Assembly: GCA_032358255.1 (NCBI GenBank)
Contig: JAULBX010026385.1
Coordinates: forward strand, 8,128 to 72,127
Direction of reading: 5' to 3'
Source: Heterotrichella gracilis
Lineage: Eukaryota; Sar; Xanthophyceae; Tribonematales; Xanthonemataceae
DNA length: 64,000 nucleotides
Translations under genes and position numbers: made by a program
Notes under the pieces: model-generated
Database searches by the model: none
What the model saw: the letters and a program-made list of their open reading frames with translations, nothing else
What the model was told of the DNA's origin: nothing
In this document: piece by piece, positions 1-14,000 of the stretch
Numbering within the stretch: the first letter of the stretch is position 1
Layout of the letters: every line of letters begins with the position of its first letter

Positions 1-459
1 GTGTTGCACAGTATATCATGCGCAGTGCACTGTGGCATGCAGAGGCCGTGAGAGTACCTGTGCCAGGGCGCCATCAGGCCGGCAGTGGCTGTGTGACGCC
101 ATGTGTGCTCCCCCCCCCCCCACAGGGCTTGTTGCGGTATGTGCGGTAGACCCTTCTTATGAAATTATATAAATCAAGTTTTTGGATGATGAGTTATACA
201 CGTATGCAAACGCCACACCAGCAACCGCTTCTGCACACTGCATATGCGCCTGCGGCATAAAACCATGTGGCACAATGTGCTTTGTGCAAGCCTACACCGC
301 ACGCAAGGAGTGGGGCAAACTGTGCGACCCCAGCTATGAATGCTTCACTGCACACAACCGCGACAGGACGTGCACCAGCAACCCCAAACCCTGCAACCTT
401 TAACCAAGCCCCCATGTGGTGCAATATGCGCCTGCAACCCTGAACCCTAAAACCTAAAA

Positions 460-3457
460 CCTGAAACCGCACGCACATGTGGCGGGATGTGCGTCTGCAC
501 CGGCGAGAGCGGTAGCCACGACACGCGCTGCTGTGCGGGCTTGACGGGGCTGCGCCTGTCCACAGGGTCCTCCACCGCTGTCAGGTAGCGCACCAGGGCA
601 GTGATGGCCTCAACCAGCTCGTCGCCTGGGGCCTCGTAGTTGAACGCCCTGCAGCATGGCAACCCAGATGCCATAAAATTTTGGATTTAAGTTTCGTACT
701 CTTTTTTGTAAAAGAGGCAAGTTGTAAGCTTCCTTTCCTTGCATTTGAAGAGATTGGAAAGGAAGATGTTCAGGGGCATCCAGGGGAAACAATGGGGGCG
801 GAGACAGCGAGGAGGAGCATTGCAGGCAACTGCAATGCGATGCATCTTTCCTTTCGCAATGACCTAACAAACACTGAAAACGTGCAATCTAAGCCTGTGC
901 ATTTGGACGAGGGGAGATGCTGGGTGACCATGCATATGCAATGCTATGTTGCATGCCTGTACCTGAGAGGGGCCATTGCGCGGTCGCCCATGACCTCCTC
1001 CGAAGCTGAGGTGGTCCCCGTGATCTCTGTGGGTACCGGCTCATCCCCGTCTGACAGCCAGAACTCCATGAGGATGGACAGCAGCGTGTTGCCTCTGCTC
1101 ATGTCAATGCCAGTGGCTGCAGCGGCGGAATGCTGGAAGGGAAGCATGGCGCCTGCAGCAAAAGGCCATGCCCACCAATGAAATACAGATTAAAGAATAT
1201 GTCTTGAAGACCTTCGTTGCTACTTCTAAGCAGACATATAAATGGTGCTGTGTTTTTTAAACAGAAAAAAATTGGAAGAATTGAATGACAACCTAATATG
1301 GAATGTGTTCAATATGCAATGCACGTGACAAAGGCCTACCTTTCCCGGCCGCCGCAGGCACCACTGCCCCCAGTCCTGGCCGAGGCAAGAAGACCTCCAG
1401 GTATGAGCGCAGGAGCATCAGGTAGGGGTGGCCAGACACCTCAGCATGGGAGTTGCGGGTGAAGTGCAGGGTGCCCGCCACCTGGCAGGGGACAGAAGGC
1501 GGGTTGTGATCACTGTGATATTTGCAATTAATGTTATTCACATGCTCTACCTATGCCCTGGGGAATGCTTGAATGAAAACACCAACATTGTCATTTGTTA
1601 GAACTTGAATTCCATTGCAATTCCATGCAATAATTCATATGGCAGGACAGGACAATTATGATGCTAATTCTCCCCAAACCGGGAATTCAGGCAAGCCCTG
1701 TCCACCACACAATGCATGCCCCATGCCCACAGACCTGCCAGACCCTGGCCACCACACTGCGCACCCACCTTGCGCACTGAATCCGAGATGCCGTGGCCGG
1801 CAAAGCCCGAGTACCTCGCCCGTGACCGTAGGTCATCCTCGGGGCCCGAGCTGGCTTTGAGCGCGTAGAACGCCGTCCAGAACAGGTACCACACCGACAC
1901 GTTGAGCCGCACGTTGGTGTGCCCCGTGGCGTCTCGATGCACCCTGCTGTGGTACTGTGGCCACCGCTGGAGCTCCTTGCGGCCCGCCTCCACGCTCAGG
2001 AGCATCTGTGGTAGGAGAGGTCCGTTATGTTAATAAAATCAATAAGGTAAACAGGCTACGACTGCAAAATTAAATTAAAAGGGCTACTGTATGCCTGCAA
2101 GAATAAGATAAACTAAAAGGGCATCAGCATCGTGGTTTGCAGCATGATTTACATGCTCAGAATTTTGTGCAAAGTCTGCCAAGACAGGGCTGGATGGTGC
2201 AGCCTGTGCAAGGGTGACTGCTGTTCTGGCTGTACCACAAGAATGCATCGAGATATATATTACTGTTTCGGGTTTGAGATTAGGGTCTAGGCACCTGGGT
2301 GTGCGTTGGTAACCGCTCCAGAGGGAAAAGGAACTCGATCAGACCATCGGCGTCAGCGCTGTACATGGCGTTCATCAGCTTGCCTGCATGGATACAATCA
2401 CCATTGACAATTTGTATCCGTCACAGTGATGTGCAAACCCCGGAATCCAATGAGACGATGACGTCGACAATGCACTGACTTCCATAGTCATCATCGTGCA
2501 ATGCAATAACATTGTGGATTACAATCCCATGATATGATGATGCGACAATGCTGTGCTGTACACATACATGGCAGGGAACAGTGTAGAGCTTGCATAATCA
2601 ACAAACAAACGTTCATGTGCATATGCAACTCCCATGAGTTAAATACTTTCACCATGGGTCAAGCACCCATGGCTGCCATACCTGTAGGAGATAATAAGTC
2701 CAACAGCGCTATTGTGTCTGCATCCTTTCCCCCCTGGAAAGCGGCGAACCGATAAGAGCGTGAGCTATTCACACAGCAACACTGTGCGGGTACTACCCTG
2801 ATCATAAACCCATAAGCCAAAATCTACGCACTTTACACCCAGGGTGCAAAACCCAGTATGCAGCATGTAATTGACAGCCATCCTGTATCCAACTGCACGT
2901 GGGTGGGGCGCAAACAACCCGGCATAACCTTTGGGGAGCTGACATTGTGGATTCTAGACAGCTAGATGTACGGCGATGCTGACTTGGTAATAACTGTTCA
3001 GTTTTCAGGCTGCACTGGCCGTACCTTGGCTACCTGCGTCACCCAGCTGGACCCATCAAACCCAAACAGTCGTTTGAGCAGCAGAGGAAAGCTTTGCTCA
3101 AAGAACCCCCGGACGTTGTCCCTGAGAACGCAAGGTTGGGAGTGGCACTTGGCACATATACTAAAATACAACACCAGTCACCTGAACGCAGATTAAATTC
3201 CAGGCACTGTTCACTGTTGCAGACAAGACCAAGAAAAGGACCGGGCAAGCCGCATAACGTGTATATGCATGCATATGTGTATGCATGCATGTGTGAACAC
3301 AAGGCAAATGCCCCGCTGTTCAAGGGACGTACTTGTTCTTTTCAATACAATGTTCCACAGCTTGACAGGAACGTGCGATGGGCCACTTAGACTGTTCAAG
3401 AATCTGGTTGAGGCCCCTGAACGTTTCTGTGTCCGCAATGCTGTAAACGTGAGCCAT
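460..3457 (-). CDS. SMPD4: SMPD4-like protein (neutral sphingomyelinase 3 family), 3' end not resolved
   Basis: Known SMPD4 is a tail-anchored ER and nuclear-envelope protein described as a neutral sphingomyelinase. Seven exons keep phase: 3457-3333, 3121-3025, 2378-2295, 2005-1769, 1481-1340, 1152-963, and 648 to somewhere between about 560 and 460. The start codon at 3457 opens MAHVYSIADTETFRG. Collinear similarity to human SMPD4 recalled from memory includes the FPLLLKRLFGF segment, a GLIEFLFPLERLP segment, an NVRLNVSVWYLFWTAFYALK segment, a YLMLLRSYLEVFLPRPG segment, and an LLSILMEFWL segment. The last visible exon reads APGDELVEAITALVRYL and runs into a stop near 449 if unspliced, so more 3' exons probably lie to the left of the window. 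The C-terminal membrane anchor is not seen. The exon 3 acceptor is a weak AAG chosen by phase. The family call is fairly secure, the enzymatic activity is not testable here. Confidence 0.72.
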
Positions 3458-4095
3458 GGCTGCCTGACAGGCTCACGATCAAACGACAACAAACCTATCC
3501 AGCTTGTGCCATGTGGCAATGGTGCTGCCTTTGCAGAAACCTGTGGAAATGGCCCTTTTGCATACAAGCTAGGTACAAGGCATCACGGTGGCCACCCCAA
3601 GTCAAGGTGATGGCTGGGAGTCAAGGCGATTTATGCACGACACATGCAAGTACAGCTCTCTGGTAGGGTACGAGTTAACTGGGTTCGGTAGAAACAGTAC
3701 CTAGTGGGCTTGGTCTTATGCAAAACAAAGTGTATTTCCCGTAAAAATAAATATTGAAGGTTTAGGACGGGGAGGATGGACAGTCCGCATGCCATACAAT
3801 GCCACCGGGCACGATTAAACCTACTGAAAACGCCCAGCAACTGCTTGTCCAGTGTCGTCACACTGCGGTAGTGAAAGTGGCCTATTGCCCAGATAGCAAC
3901 CGGCTTATTTATAAGGTAGCAACCGGCTCTTGGCACCTCCTTTTACCCACGATGTGCCTTGGGGGGTGTTTGCACGCTGTCTTGTGCAAAGGCTGTTGCT
4001 GCTGTACCTGCAAACCCATCTGTAGCGGTCGTTGAAGTTTCATGTAAACGTTTGTCCACCCAAGTCAGGCCTGTTTTGCACTTTTGCTTTGAAAC
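3458..4095. promoter_or_regulatory. shared divergent promoter region, SMPD4-like / EIPR1
   Basis: These 638 bases separate the start codons of two head-to-head genes, so both promoters and 5'UTRs should lie here. No coding exon is evident. No convincing TATA box was found in a fixed position for either gene. Confidence 0.5.
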
Positions 4096-6377
4096 ATGGC
4101 AGATGGCGCCCCTACGTATGGGCTCAAGTTCCAAGCTAGAGCACTGGCACCGCATACAGCAGAAAAACACAAGTCAAGATGGCTGGTTGGCACAAACTCT
4201 CTTCGCGAAGAAAATGAGGTAGGTCCCAATATGCATGCATTGTGGGCTGAGCGCTTTCGATCCCACCCCTGGAGGGTTTCAGCAGGGTTGTGATTGCTTA
4301 AGCATAAACCTGCAAGGGAAATGGCAACAACACCATACACAACTGTAGAAAGGATTTTAAGTTTGCACAATGTTCACCTGGCTGAACGTGTAAACCGCAC
4401 AACAGGTGCACCTGATTGAGTTCGATCCAGAGCTGGATGTCGTCAAGTGTGTGGCTGTCTTTGCACACGAGAGCGAGGTTTGGGACATCGCACCTTGTCC
4501 CCTGGATCAGTGTTTGGTGACCACGGTCTACAACCAAGGTAACCAGCCTGCCACTTTTGATTTGCAGTGACATTAAAGTTAAGTGCCTGCAGCAGACAGT
4601 TTGGGGCATCCATACCTACAGTGCGTTGAATATTGCACTGTCGCACAGGAGGGGAGTACAAGGCAGTCCTATGGAACATGTCAACCGACCAGTCCAAACT
4701 GACTGAGATCTGCGAGCTCAAGGGTCACCAGGGCCTGATTCGAAGGGTCTTGTGGAGCCCTGACAAGGCCGACAGCCTGGTCAGCGTTGAGGAGTCCAGG
4801 TTGCGGGTCTGGTCTGTTCGGGATGGCAGTGCTGAGGTGTGGTGGGGTACTGTCTCTCACTTGCATGAGGCTGGATGAAAGCTTCAGTTGGTCACCAAGT
4901 GCGTTTCAACCACCTGGGCATTGCATAACCCTTGTTGTTTTGGCAGTGCATGTCAGAGGCGACCCCGGGGGAGCTGCAACAGCTGGGGACCGCATGCTGG
5001 GACCCTCATAATGCGCACAGACTGTGTGCTGCAGCGGGCAACAGCATCCAGGTGAGCATGGCGTGCCATTCAGACTGGAGTACCCAACGTTGTCAGCATT
5101 AAAATCTGTCTTGATCAGTGCCCTGGAGGTGTGTCTGCGGGTCCCCAGCCATCCCCACCCTGTCTGATCACACTGGGTACCATCTGCAGATATGGGACCT
5201 GCGATCAGCAAGCAAGAAGTCCACAGTAGAAGGAGCCCACCAGATGCCCATTCGGGACATGGATTTCAGTCAGCAGCGCGAACATTATTTGGTGACGGGG
5301 GGCGATGACTGCAAACTGCGATTTTGGGATTTACGGGCAGCAGGCGGGAGTGCCAGCCAACCTCTAGCAGAGCTTGGGGGACACACACATTGGGTGTGGC
5401 AGGTAGGATTGAGTCTACAGACCACGCATTTTGTGCTAAGTACCTCAATTTTGCAAGTGGCTGCATGACATTCAAGCAGCTTGCATTCAGAATTGTTGAA
5501 CCATCCTGGGAGGGCAAGGCTCATATTGCCAGCACTTTGTGAGGTAGTAGCACATTGCAAGCAGCTGCAAAATGCAGGGCCAGTGTAATTTCCTGCATTG
5601 TCTGCTCCTCCGCCGTCGTGGACAGGCAGCTTGTGGGTGCCACTCTCAGGAATCTGCCTCAGGAATTCGTATGTATATGGTACAGTCCAAACCTACATAT
5701 TTCAGGCAAAAATATTATCTGTCCATGTGACTTGTCAGCAAAGCCGTATCTGCATGAATTTGTTATGGGTCATGTTCAATCTTGGTGTATCTTTCTGCAG
5801 GCCAAGTTCAATCCGTGTGTATCTTGTGCAGGCCAAGTTCAACCCAGCACATGACCAGCTGGTGCTCTCTGGGTCCAGCGATTCCACAGTCGGCCTGTGG
5901 TATGTGCCTTCCGCAATGCCTGATGCGGGCAGCCGGAACAGCAGCCCTGGTCGGGATGGGCATGGGTTCACAAAAGGGAGCCAAGTAAACGGGAAGGCGC
6001 ACACGTATGATGACCACGAAGACAGCGTGTATGGTACGTGCATGTGGCGGTAGAATGAATATTGCAAGCAATCCGGCTGATTGATCTAGCTCAAAAAACA
6101 GGTCAGCAATCAGCACATGGCTGTAATGAAGTCATGTATTTTTGCTGGCCCACCTTCCTGCAACATGGCGCGTGTGGCCCACTGCATCATGTTGTGCCAA
6201 GCAAGTTTTTTGCCACTGAAATGCGGTTTTGAATCTCCAAAATAAGCTGCATTCCCATTCATTGTAGGAGTGGCATGGAGCGCAGTGGACCCATGGATTT
6301 TTGCGTCCCTGTCGTATGATGGCAGAATTGTGGTCAACACAGTGCCAAGTCCAATAAAGTACAAGATCATTATTTGA
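4096..6377 (+). CDS. EIPR1: EARP/GARP complex-interacting WD40 protein EIPR1 (TSSC1)
   Basis: EIPR1 is a WD40 beta-propeller that binds the EARP and GARP tethering complexes and promotes endosome-to-Golgi traffic and recycling. Seven exons join in phase: 4096-4218, 4406-4538, 4649-4836, 4947-5051, 5190-5402, 5832-6033, 6268-6377, giving 357 aa. This is slightly under human size (387 aa as I recall it). Diagnostic segments are the N-terminal [16 protein letters not shown], blade segments [13 protein letters not shown] and [22 protein letters not shown], and the C-terminal [19 protein letters not shown] followed by [12 protein letters not shown]. Exon 6 carries a low-complexity Gly/Ser/Asn linker, where the human protein also has a variable acidic loop. 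A 31-base duplication of the exon 6 splice acceptor lies just upstream (5801-5831). Confidence 0.95.
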
Positions 6378-8023
6378 AGTACCCCGGGCGGCTGGTTAGC
6401 TTCCATAGTGGCCACCCTGGCAGGGCAAATGTGGGCTGCAGTCTTTAGGACTGGTTGTGGTTCTGTGGTGCAAGCCAGTGGCTTCAAGCATAGGGCCTAA
6501 CTCCGTCCAGTTTTTGCTTCCTTTCTTCTTTCGAATACATGGCATTGAACGCTCTGCTGCACCACCATTGCAGCAGCACTTACGGCGGTGTTACAAACAG
6601 CCCACGTGTGCACTGATTAGTGGCAGCTGCGGAGTAAGTGGCTGTCCATTGACAAGTGTGGGCCATTCTATGATTAAGCAATTGCACTGAGTCAGTCAGA
6701 CAGTAGCATTACAGGCTGAGCATTGTCAGGGATCATCATGTTCATGTTCAGAACAAGATGTTGAAATTTCAGTACCAGGCTGCTATTGTCATATTATGCC
6801 AGTACTGTTGATCTGGACTAGCACTTTGATCTTGCCAAGGCATCAGAATTTGATTTGGGAATAGCAACTGCTGGAAGGGGAAAAGAAATGGTACTTTGCA
6901 ATGGCCATCCAACTACATCCAACAGTGTAGCTACACTGCTAGCAATGGATAAAGAAAATGGTTGCTCAACAAGTGGGACATCCTGGCGCATGCTATACCT
7001 GGAGTGCACTGCTATACCTCGAGACTCCGTTAAATTGCTCTATTTAGTGGACTACATCTCGAGGATCACAACGGTCACTTTGGAACAACAAGACGGTGCA
7101 GCATTGGTGATGCATGGGCACATGGCAAGGATCAACTGCACGTCAAGTAGACAATGTAAACAAAGAAGAAAAGGCTCGCCAGTACCAAGGATATAATTGA
7201 GCTGATTTGCCTAGCATGATTCTGAAAGGATATGCTATTCTGTAACCACTAGTTGATGTATTGGATGCCGCAAAAATCGACCAGCGACACTAAGAACACT
7301 GGTGACCATGCGGTATAGGATCGTTCGTTGTGTATAGAGACACACTAATGGCACTCGGACAGGAAATACTATCCCCTGACCAGTGAACCACACTGCTGTA
7401 TTGGTAACCATGAAAAGGATCTTTCGTTAGGTTTGAAACAGGGCCAAAGGCGGCAGCAGTAGGCAGCAGACGCATGTTTGCCTAGTTGATAAAATGACAG
7501 TATTCTGCCTTTCGTACAAGGAAATAGGGTATGGTCTGCGTCAAAAATCTGCCACATGCTGTATGTCCTATTCCAGGCCTGTTACCAAAAACATCAGTTG
7601 CATAAACTCCTCGAGTCATTTGTTGAAAAATAGATTGTGCTGCGCTGTGCAGCTCCTCATTTGTACACCCTCATGCTGCAACAGGGTAGTAGTGGCTTGT
7701 GCAAGTGCATAGCACTAAAGAGCTCTGGGTCATTTGTTGTTGGAACGATGTCCCTAAAATGAATAATGGTACACACCATTGAATCCACCTCTGGAAACTT
7801 AACACTCGCCCAATGCAGTACATATAATAGCTGCTTCAAAGAATACGATACCAAAAGGTAATGGCCTCGTTTGTTGGATGCCAGTGCTACCGGGCAACTT
7901 CACCCACTTGCATGGCTGTGCCACGTCACCTTTATTGAAGCTGGCGTCTGCACATCATGCGCCTGGCGGCGGCTCACATGATGTCTCCAAAAACCCTCCG
8001 CCCTTCAGAATGGTCTTAGCTCT
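6378..8023. other. convergent intergenic region, no gene seen
   Basis: This stretch lies between the stop codons of EIPR1 (plus) and the MYB gene (minus) and should hold both 3'UTRs. Short open frames exist on both strands, but none shows a family motif, splice-consistent extension or codon pattern like its neighbours. No tRNA or repeat was recognised. Confidence 0.5.
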
Positions 8024-11000
8024 CTAATGGAAGGCTCCACCCACACTGGCGGAGTGGGCCCGCTTGCGAGGAGAGTACTGGTGCGCAGCAGGGCGCTTGG
8101 TATCCCGGTAAGGTTGGAACCCCTGGCCTGGGTCTGAGATCTGGGGCTTGGCCTCAAAGCCAAACTCTGCACCCACGCAAATAAGCAAAGTCAGCACGAC
8201 TCACACGGAAGGATGACATCACTCCGAAGGCCACTATCAATGATGCTACTGCATTTGCACCCATCAAGAGGCAACACCTGTGGCCAAAGTCTGCTTGCCA
8301 GAACTAAACCGCCGGTGCTGGCAGGTTGCACCAAGCAAGCTAATAAAGTAAATTGACATGCGAAGTGTGTGTCCTTACCTGAGTAGCCGGGAGCTGACAG
8401 GAGTGCCAAGCGCGCGGCACCCAGGCTGTCTGATGGCAAGGACATGGGGGCGCGCATGTCAAACCTGGTCTCCAGTGACAGCTGGGTGCCAGACCCTGAG
8501 CGCACCATGGGGTTTGCACCTGCAGCAGCAAGCACACAGTGAGCTGATTGCTTGGAGTGGGTGCCATAACCTGTGTCGCAACTTGAAAAGGATACAGCAA
8601 GCTGGGTCAAGGCACATGACACATAGAATTTGTACAGCAATATGTACCCAATTAAGTCTTTGTGCGTCCCCTTTCTTTCTATCTTTCTAAGTCACATGAA
8701 TCCCGGTTTATATACAAAAAGGAGGATAATAGCTCTGCAAGCAATTACCTGGGAGCTGTCCCAGGTGCGCTGCCAACGGCCCCGAAGCAGTCGCCATGCC
8801 CAGCAGCAGCCCCACATCCGTGGTGAACCCACTGGAGGGCTGGGAGGCAGCCCTGGGCAGGGACAGCGACTGCTGCTGCTGCTGCAGGTGCGCCTGGGTG
8901 GCGGCAAAGGCTTGCAGGTTGCCCAGGAAGGGAGCCAGTGCAGTCACGTCCAGCTGGACCGCTGTGGCTGCTCCCAGCTGCATGAGCGCCTGCTGGTGGA
9001 TGTGGTTGACCTCCTGGCTGTACACCTGGGGCATGAGGTAGGTTTTGGTAAGATTTTACCTCATCCTGGCATATTATTATTTGACCTCTGGAAGTAATAA
9101 TGTAACAAAGCCTAGGTGCCCAATTCTGGTGAGAATTAGAAGGGTTCGGGCTAGGTGAAGGAAAGAAAGACAAATTAGCAGATATCTGGGCCAAAACGAG
9201 CCCTTGTTTTGGTCCAATTTGCAACAATCAAGAAACACTTTGAAACCTCACTGCAAAACAAGGTGTCACCGCTGACCTGGGGCATGAGGTAGTTCTTGAG
9301 GCTGGCCTGCTGGAAGGCAGCCACTGCAGCCTGCATCTGGTGGCTCACCCCGCCCTGGGCAGCCGGGAGGCCCAGCCTGGCCTGCAGGTGCATGTAGGCG
9401 TCCACGGTGGCGGAGGAGCCGGGGTCGGTGGCGGTGGCCATGCCGCTGGGCAGCGAGGGCACGTGCTTCGAGTCCTGGTCGCAGGAGGACTTGAGCTCCT
9501 CTTCACTGCCATTTGCAGCGGCTGCACAGGAAGCAGGGAGTTAGCACTCTGCTTGAAACAAGGGTGCTGGAAGTTATTCAAGTTGAAACACATGCGGTAT
9601 TGGCACTCTGCTTGACACAGATGCTGTATACACGGCGGCATTCATGGCGCATCCAGTATTTGCACAGCAGGACATGGAATAGAGGATCGACAAGGAAACA
9701 CAGAGGAGCGCCAGTTTAGAATGGCGCAAGTGCCCGGATCGCAAGGACAACATGGCACAGGACCACAAACTGTGCCTACCTGCGTCGTTGCCAGCTGCAT
9801 CAGCATGGTGGTGGTGATGGTGGTGGTGGTGGTGCTGTTGGCTGGGCTTGCTGGTGCTGTGCCCATTGCCGTTTGCGCAGCCGCTGGCAAAGACAAGGCC
9901 CTCAGTGCTTCCCTTGACGCTGGAGCCTACGCCATTGGCGGTGCCACTGGCAGCGTGAGCCGCATGACGCTTGTACCTGAAAGCATGCGATGGGCTTGGT
10001 GAGATCTAGGGTTTAGAGGTAGGTATGAGCGGCATGCAACCCACCCACAATGGGCTTGGTGATACGTAGATGTTCAAATTTGGGAGTAGGTAATGCAGCC
10101 CATGCAAGCACAAATGGGCTGAATGAGATCTGCAAGCAACATAGTCAGCCAGTTGGTTAGATGCGCTCACAAACCAAAATCAAAGCATTGCCAAGAACAA
10201 TTGCAGCGGCATAATTGTGCACTGTGCATACCTGGCGAGTGGGAGGCTGCAGTTGCCATTGCCATTCACGTCCATGCCGCTGTTGTCAACGCCATTGGCG
10301 GCATGCACGGTGCTGGCGCCGTTGCCATTGCCGTTCCCGTTGCTGCCCTTTACACTGCAGCCATTGCCATGCCCGTTGCCGCTGCTGTTGCCATTCCCAG
10401 TCCCATTGCCACTGCTGTTGCCATTCCCGTTCCCGTTGCCGCTGCTGTTGCCATTGCCGTTGGCATTGCCGTTGGACCCGTCTCCGCTGCCTGATTGGTC
10501 GTTGCCGGTAGGGTTTGACCCAGAGCCCTCCCCGGCGTCCGCGTTCTCAAACTGCTGCTTGTGGAACGCCTTCTGCCCAATGTAGGCCTCGCTGGTGCCA
10601 CAGCCATTCTGCACGCAAGAGTAAATATTTTAGAGATGGGATAACCTGCTAAGCACATACACATGACCAACAAACAGCTGTGCGCAGAAGTGCAAATGCC
10701 AAGCAGCATGCCAGCCAGCATACATTGCATAAAACGCTTGGGATAACCAGTACTAAAGTCAGCCAATGACACCAGCAGCATGCTGAATGCTAAGAAATAA
10801 CCAGGTCATGCCTGGCTGTGCACACACCTTGTTCCGGGCCTTGTCGCCAGATGAGCGATCCCTGAAGTCGTTGTAGCTGTCCTGATCTCCTGAATCCTGG
10901 TCCTGCACGTACATACAAATCAACTGGTGAGCTTTATGAAAAGCACTGCAATGACAGTTCGAACAGCCTATTCTCTAGCTAAAGAACAGGATATTCAGAA

Positions 11001-14000
11001 AGCCTGAGGTAAAATGGCGTAGGTTCGACACCACTTCATGCTTATTCAGCTGCATTCATACGAGCTGCAATATGCCGAGCAGGCACAGGGGCACCGCACA
11101 TATTACGAGGTGCTCTCCTGCCCTCCGATTCAGGGGAAATTCTACTGGACGCCTCAACAACAAGGCACACCTGGGTATCACTATGGGTCTTTGACATCAC
11201 ATCAGCAGAGGAAACACTATACGCAAAGCAGGGCTGGGGGCTGCTGCACAACTGCGGTGCGTTGGGAGGGAAACCAATGATTTCTGCAGACAACCTACTG
11301 GGGTATTGCCCTGCCTACACCCTCCGGACAGTACTAGAACATGGCCTAACAAATACAGCAAAGCCTGCACAGCACTTCTCAGAGCAGTTCTCACAGCAGA
11401 GCACTTCGGGTGGCATGCGCGGGTACGTACCGCCAGGGTAGGCTTGCTGTGCTGCTCCATCCTGCGCTCAGCAGCCTGGCCTGCTGACTGTGCACCGTGC
11501 TTGCCGGCAGACCCGTCAGCGCCTGCTGTGGCTTCGTTCTTGAAGAAACCTGCAGGAAAAGCCAGCGGAGTCAGCACTGGCCTGACTCACAAGCACCCAC
11601 ACAGTTGCCCAACCCAAAGGGCATATGAAATGCTAATAAGATGCTACCTGTGGCCGTACAGCCAGCAGGGTGTTGAAGTCCAGTACCCTTGCTGCGATAT
11701 CGGTACATGGCAGGCGCTATGTATAGGGTAGTCACAGTCACAACCACCACCCCTGCCTAAGCAACAGGCAGATGAGAATCTATCACCCAGCACTAAGCAG
11801 TGGGTGCAGAGCCACCACACCACCCACCAGGCCATCCACTGAGTGAGTACTGCACGCACCTAGGTACTGGGCAGCAGCGGCGGCAGCAGCAGCAACAGCT
11901 GTGTTGAGGGCCATGGGGCTGGCCTCAGCAGGCTTCTGCAGGATTTGGCCCAACACAGCGTTCCACTGAGGAGAGGTTGCCACCTGCTGTAGAGCACAAA
12001 TACAATATTAAACGGCCGATCAACGCCCAGTTGTGCACCACACTGCGGCAACAGTCAAGGCAACCTCAAATACTAAACTCCAAGGCGCGAGGTTAAATGA
12101 GAAGGCGCCACTGTGCAACAGGCAGGGACCCACCTGTTGAGCGCCATCCTCTGCAGCGTCATTGTTCTGCACTGCGTCCTGCTCATCCTGGCGGGAGTTC
12201 TCCCTTGAGCTTGCACTGTACCAGCACAGGTACCAGTTAGCCCAAGCATAGATCGACCCACTGTACCCTAAACCCTACAGCACTAAACCCTACCTACGCG
12301 TAGCACAAGCGCAGCATCCCCTGAACCCTAAACCCTACAGAGTGTTTCAGCTTGCACACACGCACCTGTCCCCGTCCTCCCCATGGACACGCTTCTTGAG
12401 TGCCGCTCCGTTGGCCCATGGCTCGCTGGTTGCTGTGCGCTCGCCGGGAGCTGCGGTGCCAGTGTTGGAACCTGCAGGAGGGAAAACGCCAAGTAGTGCA
12501 ATTGTCCGGTGAGGTTTGGGCATGGAGTGCAACCAGCGCATGCAGGCAGCTGCTCATGTGCGCACGTTTGGCGCCAGCTGTGGGGCGCTGCGTGCGTTGC
12601 TGCTCGGCAATGTGCTGGTTGAGCTGTGCCAGTGCTTGCAGGTTGGCTGGGCGCATGCTCATGCTGGCTAGCACGCTTGGAGGTAGGCCGAAAAAGGGGA
12701 AGCCTTGAGGTGGCGAGGCCTACAGATTGAAGAGGTGAGCTAATGTGGGCTGGGAAGAGAGTGGACATGCGGTTGCTGGCAGGCGTGGAAAAGTGCAGTG
12801 GAAGTTCCTTTTCCACCCTTCCCTCTGCAGATGTTTAAGTGCACGCTGACACAGCCTGACAGGCAATGACACCAGCCAGATAAGACGCACGGCATTGTGT
12901 GAACACGTACCTGCAACTGCGCCTGCACATTCTCGCCAGCCGCTGCCACCACCGCCGCTGCTGCTGCTGCTGCCGCTGCGGATGCTGCTGCCGCGACTGC
13001 CGCGACGGTGGCTTTCGACACTTCTCCATCCTTGCTTGTCCCAAACTGGGGTGGCTCCGTGCCGTTGGTGTTGCCCCCGTCGCTGTTTTCTTGAGACCCC
13101 GTTCCTGCCGAGCTCTCATTGCCGTTGGCTTTCTTGGGATACGGATGGCTGGGCTTGCGCTTGGGCCGGGGCGGGGGGATGCTGAGGTCCTCTGGGATGC
13201 CTGCACGGGCCGAAACGCTTGTGACGACGCGCAGTTTGACCTCCCCAAGTACAAGCTCCACGCGTGCAAGCTAGGCATGCACATTGGCGCAGAGGCTGTG
13301 CAGTTGCGCCCATGTGGAGATGCAAGGGTGTGGCGCTGAGATATTATTTTTGGCAATCCGTCGTACCTTCGACCTTGTTGCCCGCCGCTTGCTCCTTTTC
13401 GAGCTTTGAAAAGAACTTCTGGGCGTGGCTCCTGATTTGGACGGCTGTCTTGGTGCCAATGTGGTCTGCAAGACAGCACAATGCCGTCAGCCACAAGCCC
13501 AAAGGTCCGGTGCCCCACGCAAGTATGCACCCACTGTCGTGCAATGAGAGAACAACCCAGTCGCGTATTCACCTTCAATCTTACGCCACGCACGCCCGTG
13601 CAGCTTCAGGGCTTCCAGAAACCTGTTGTGCTCCTCCTCCGTCCATCTACAGCAGCAGCACAGCGCCTCAGTACCAGCTTCCAAAACCGAAGATACAGTC
13701 TGCTGGGCGATAATGAACAGCCAACGTGAAACAAACCCCAGCCAGCAACCAGCTTGATTGAAGGACAAAGAACTCACCTTTCTCTTTGCTTCGTGATTGT
13801 GTAAGGCTTGCGAACCTGCAGGACGGGTGTTGGGTGTAGTGAGCCAGCCTGAACAGAGCATATCTAAGACGACAGGTGGCGGGTTCCATGCGTCGGAACT
13901 CGTGGGCTACCCACCCGCATTACCAGCCACAATTGAGTGTGCACTACGTTGTAAGGTTGAAGGCAGGAGAGCGGCTCGTGGTTGGCTTGCAATGCCCACA

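Noticed and set aside
12835-13593. 252-aa open frame on the minus strand
   Set aside because: It runs through MYB exons 4-5 and their intron in another frame. The MYB frame has the conserved SHAQKFF signature.
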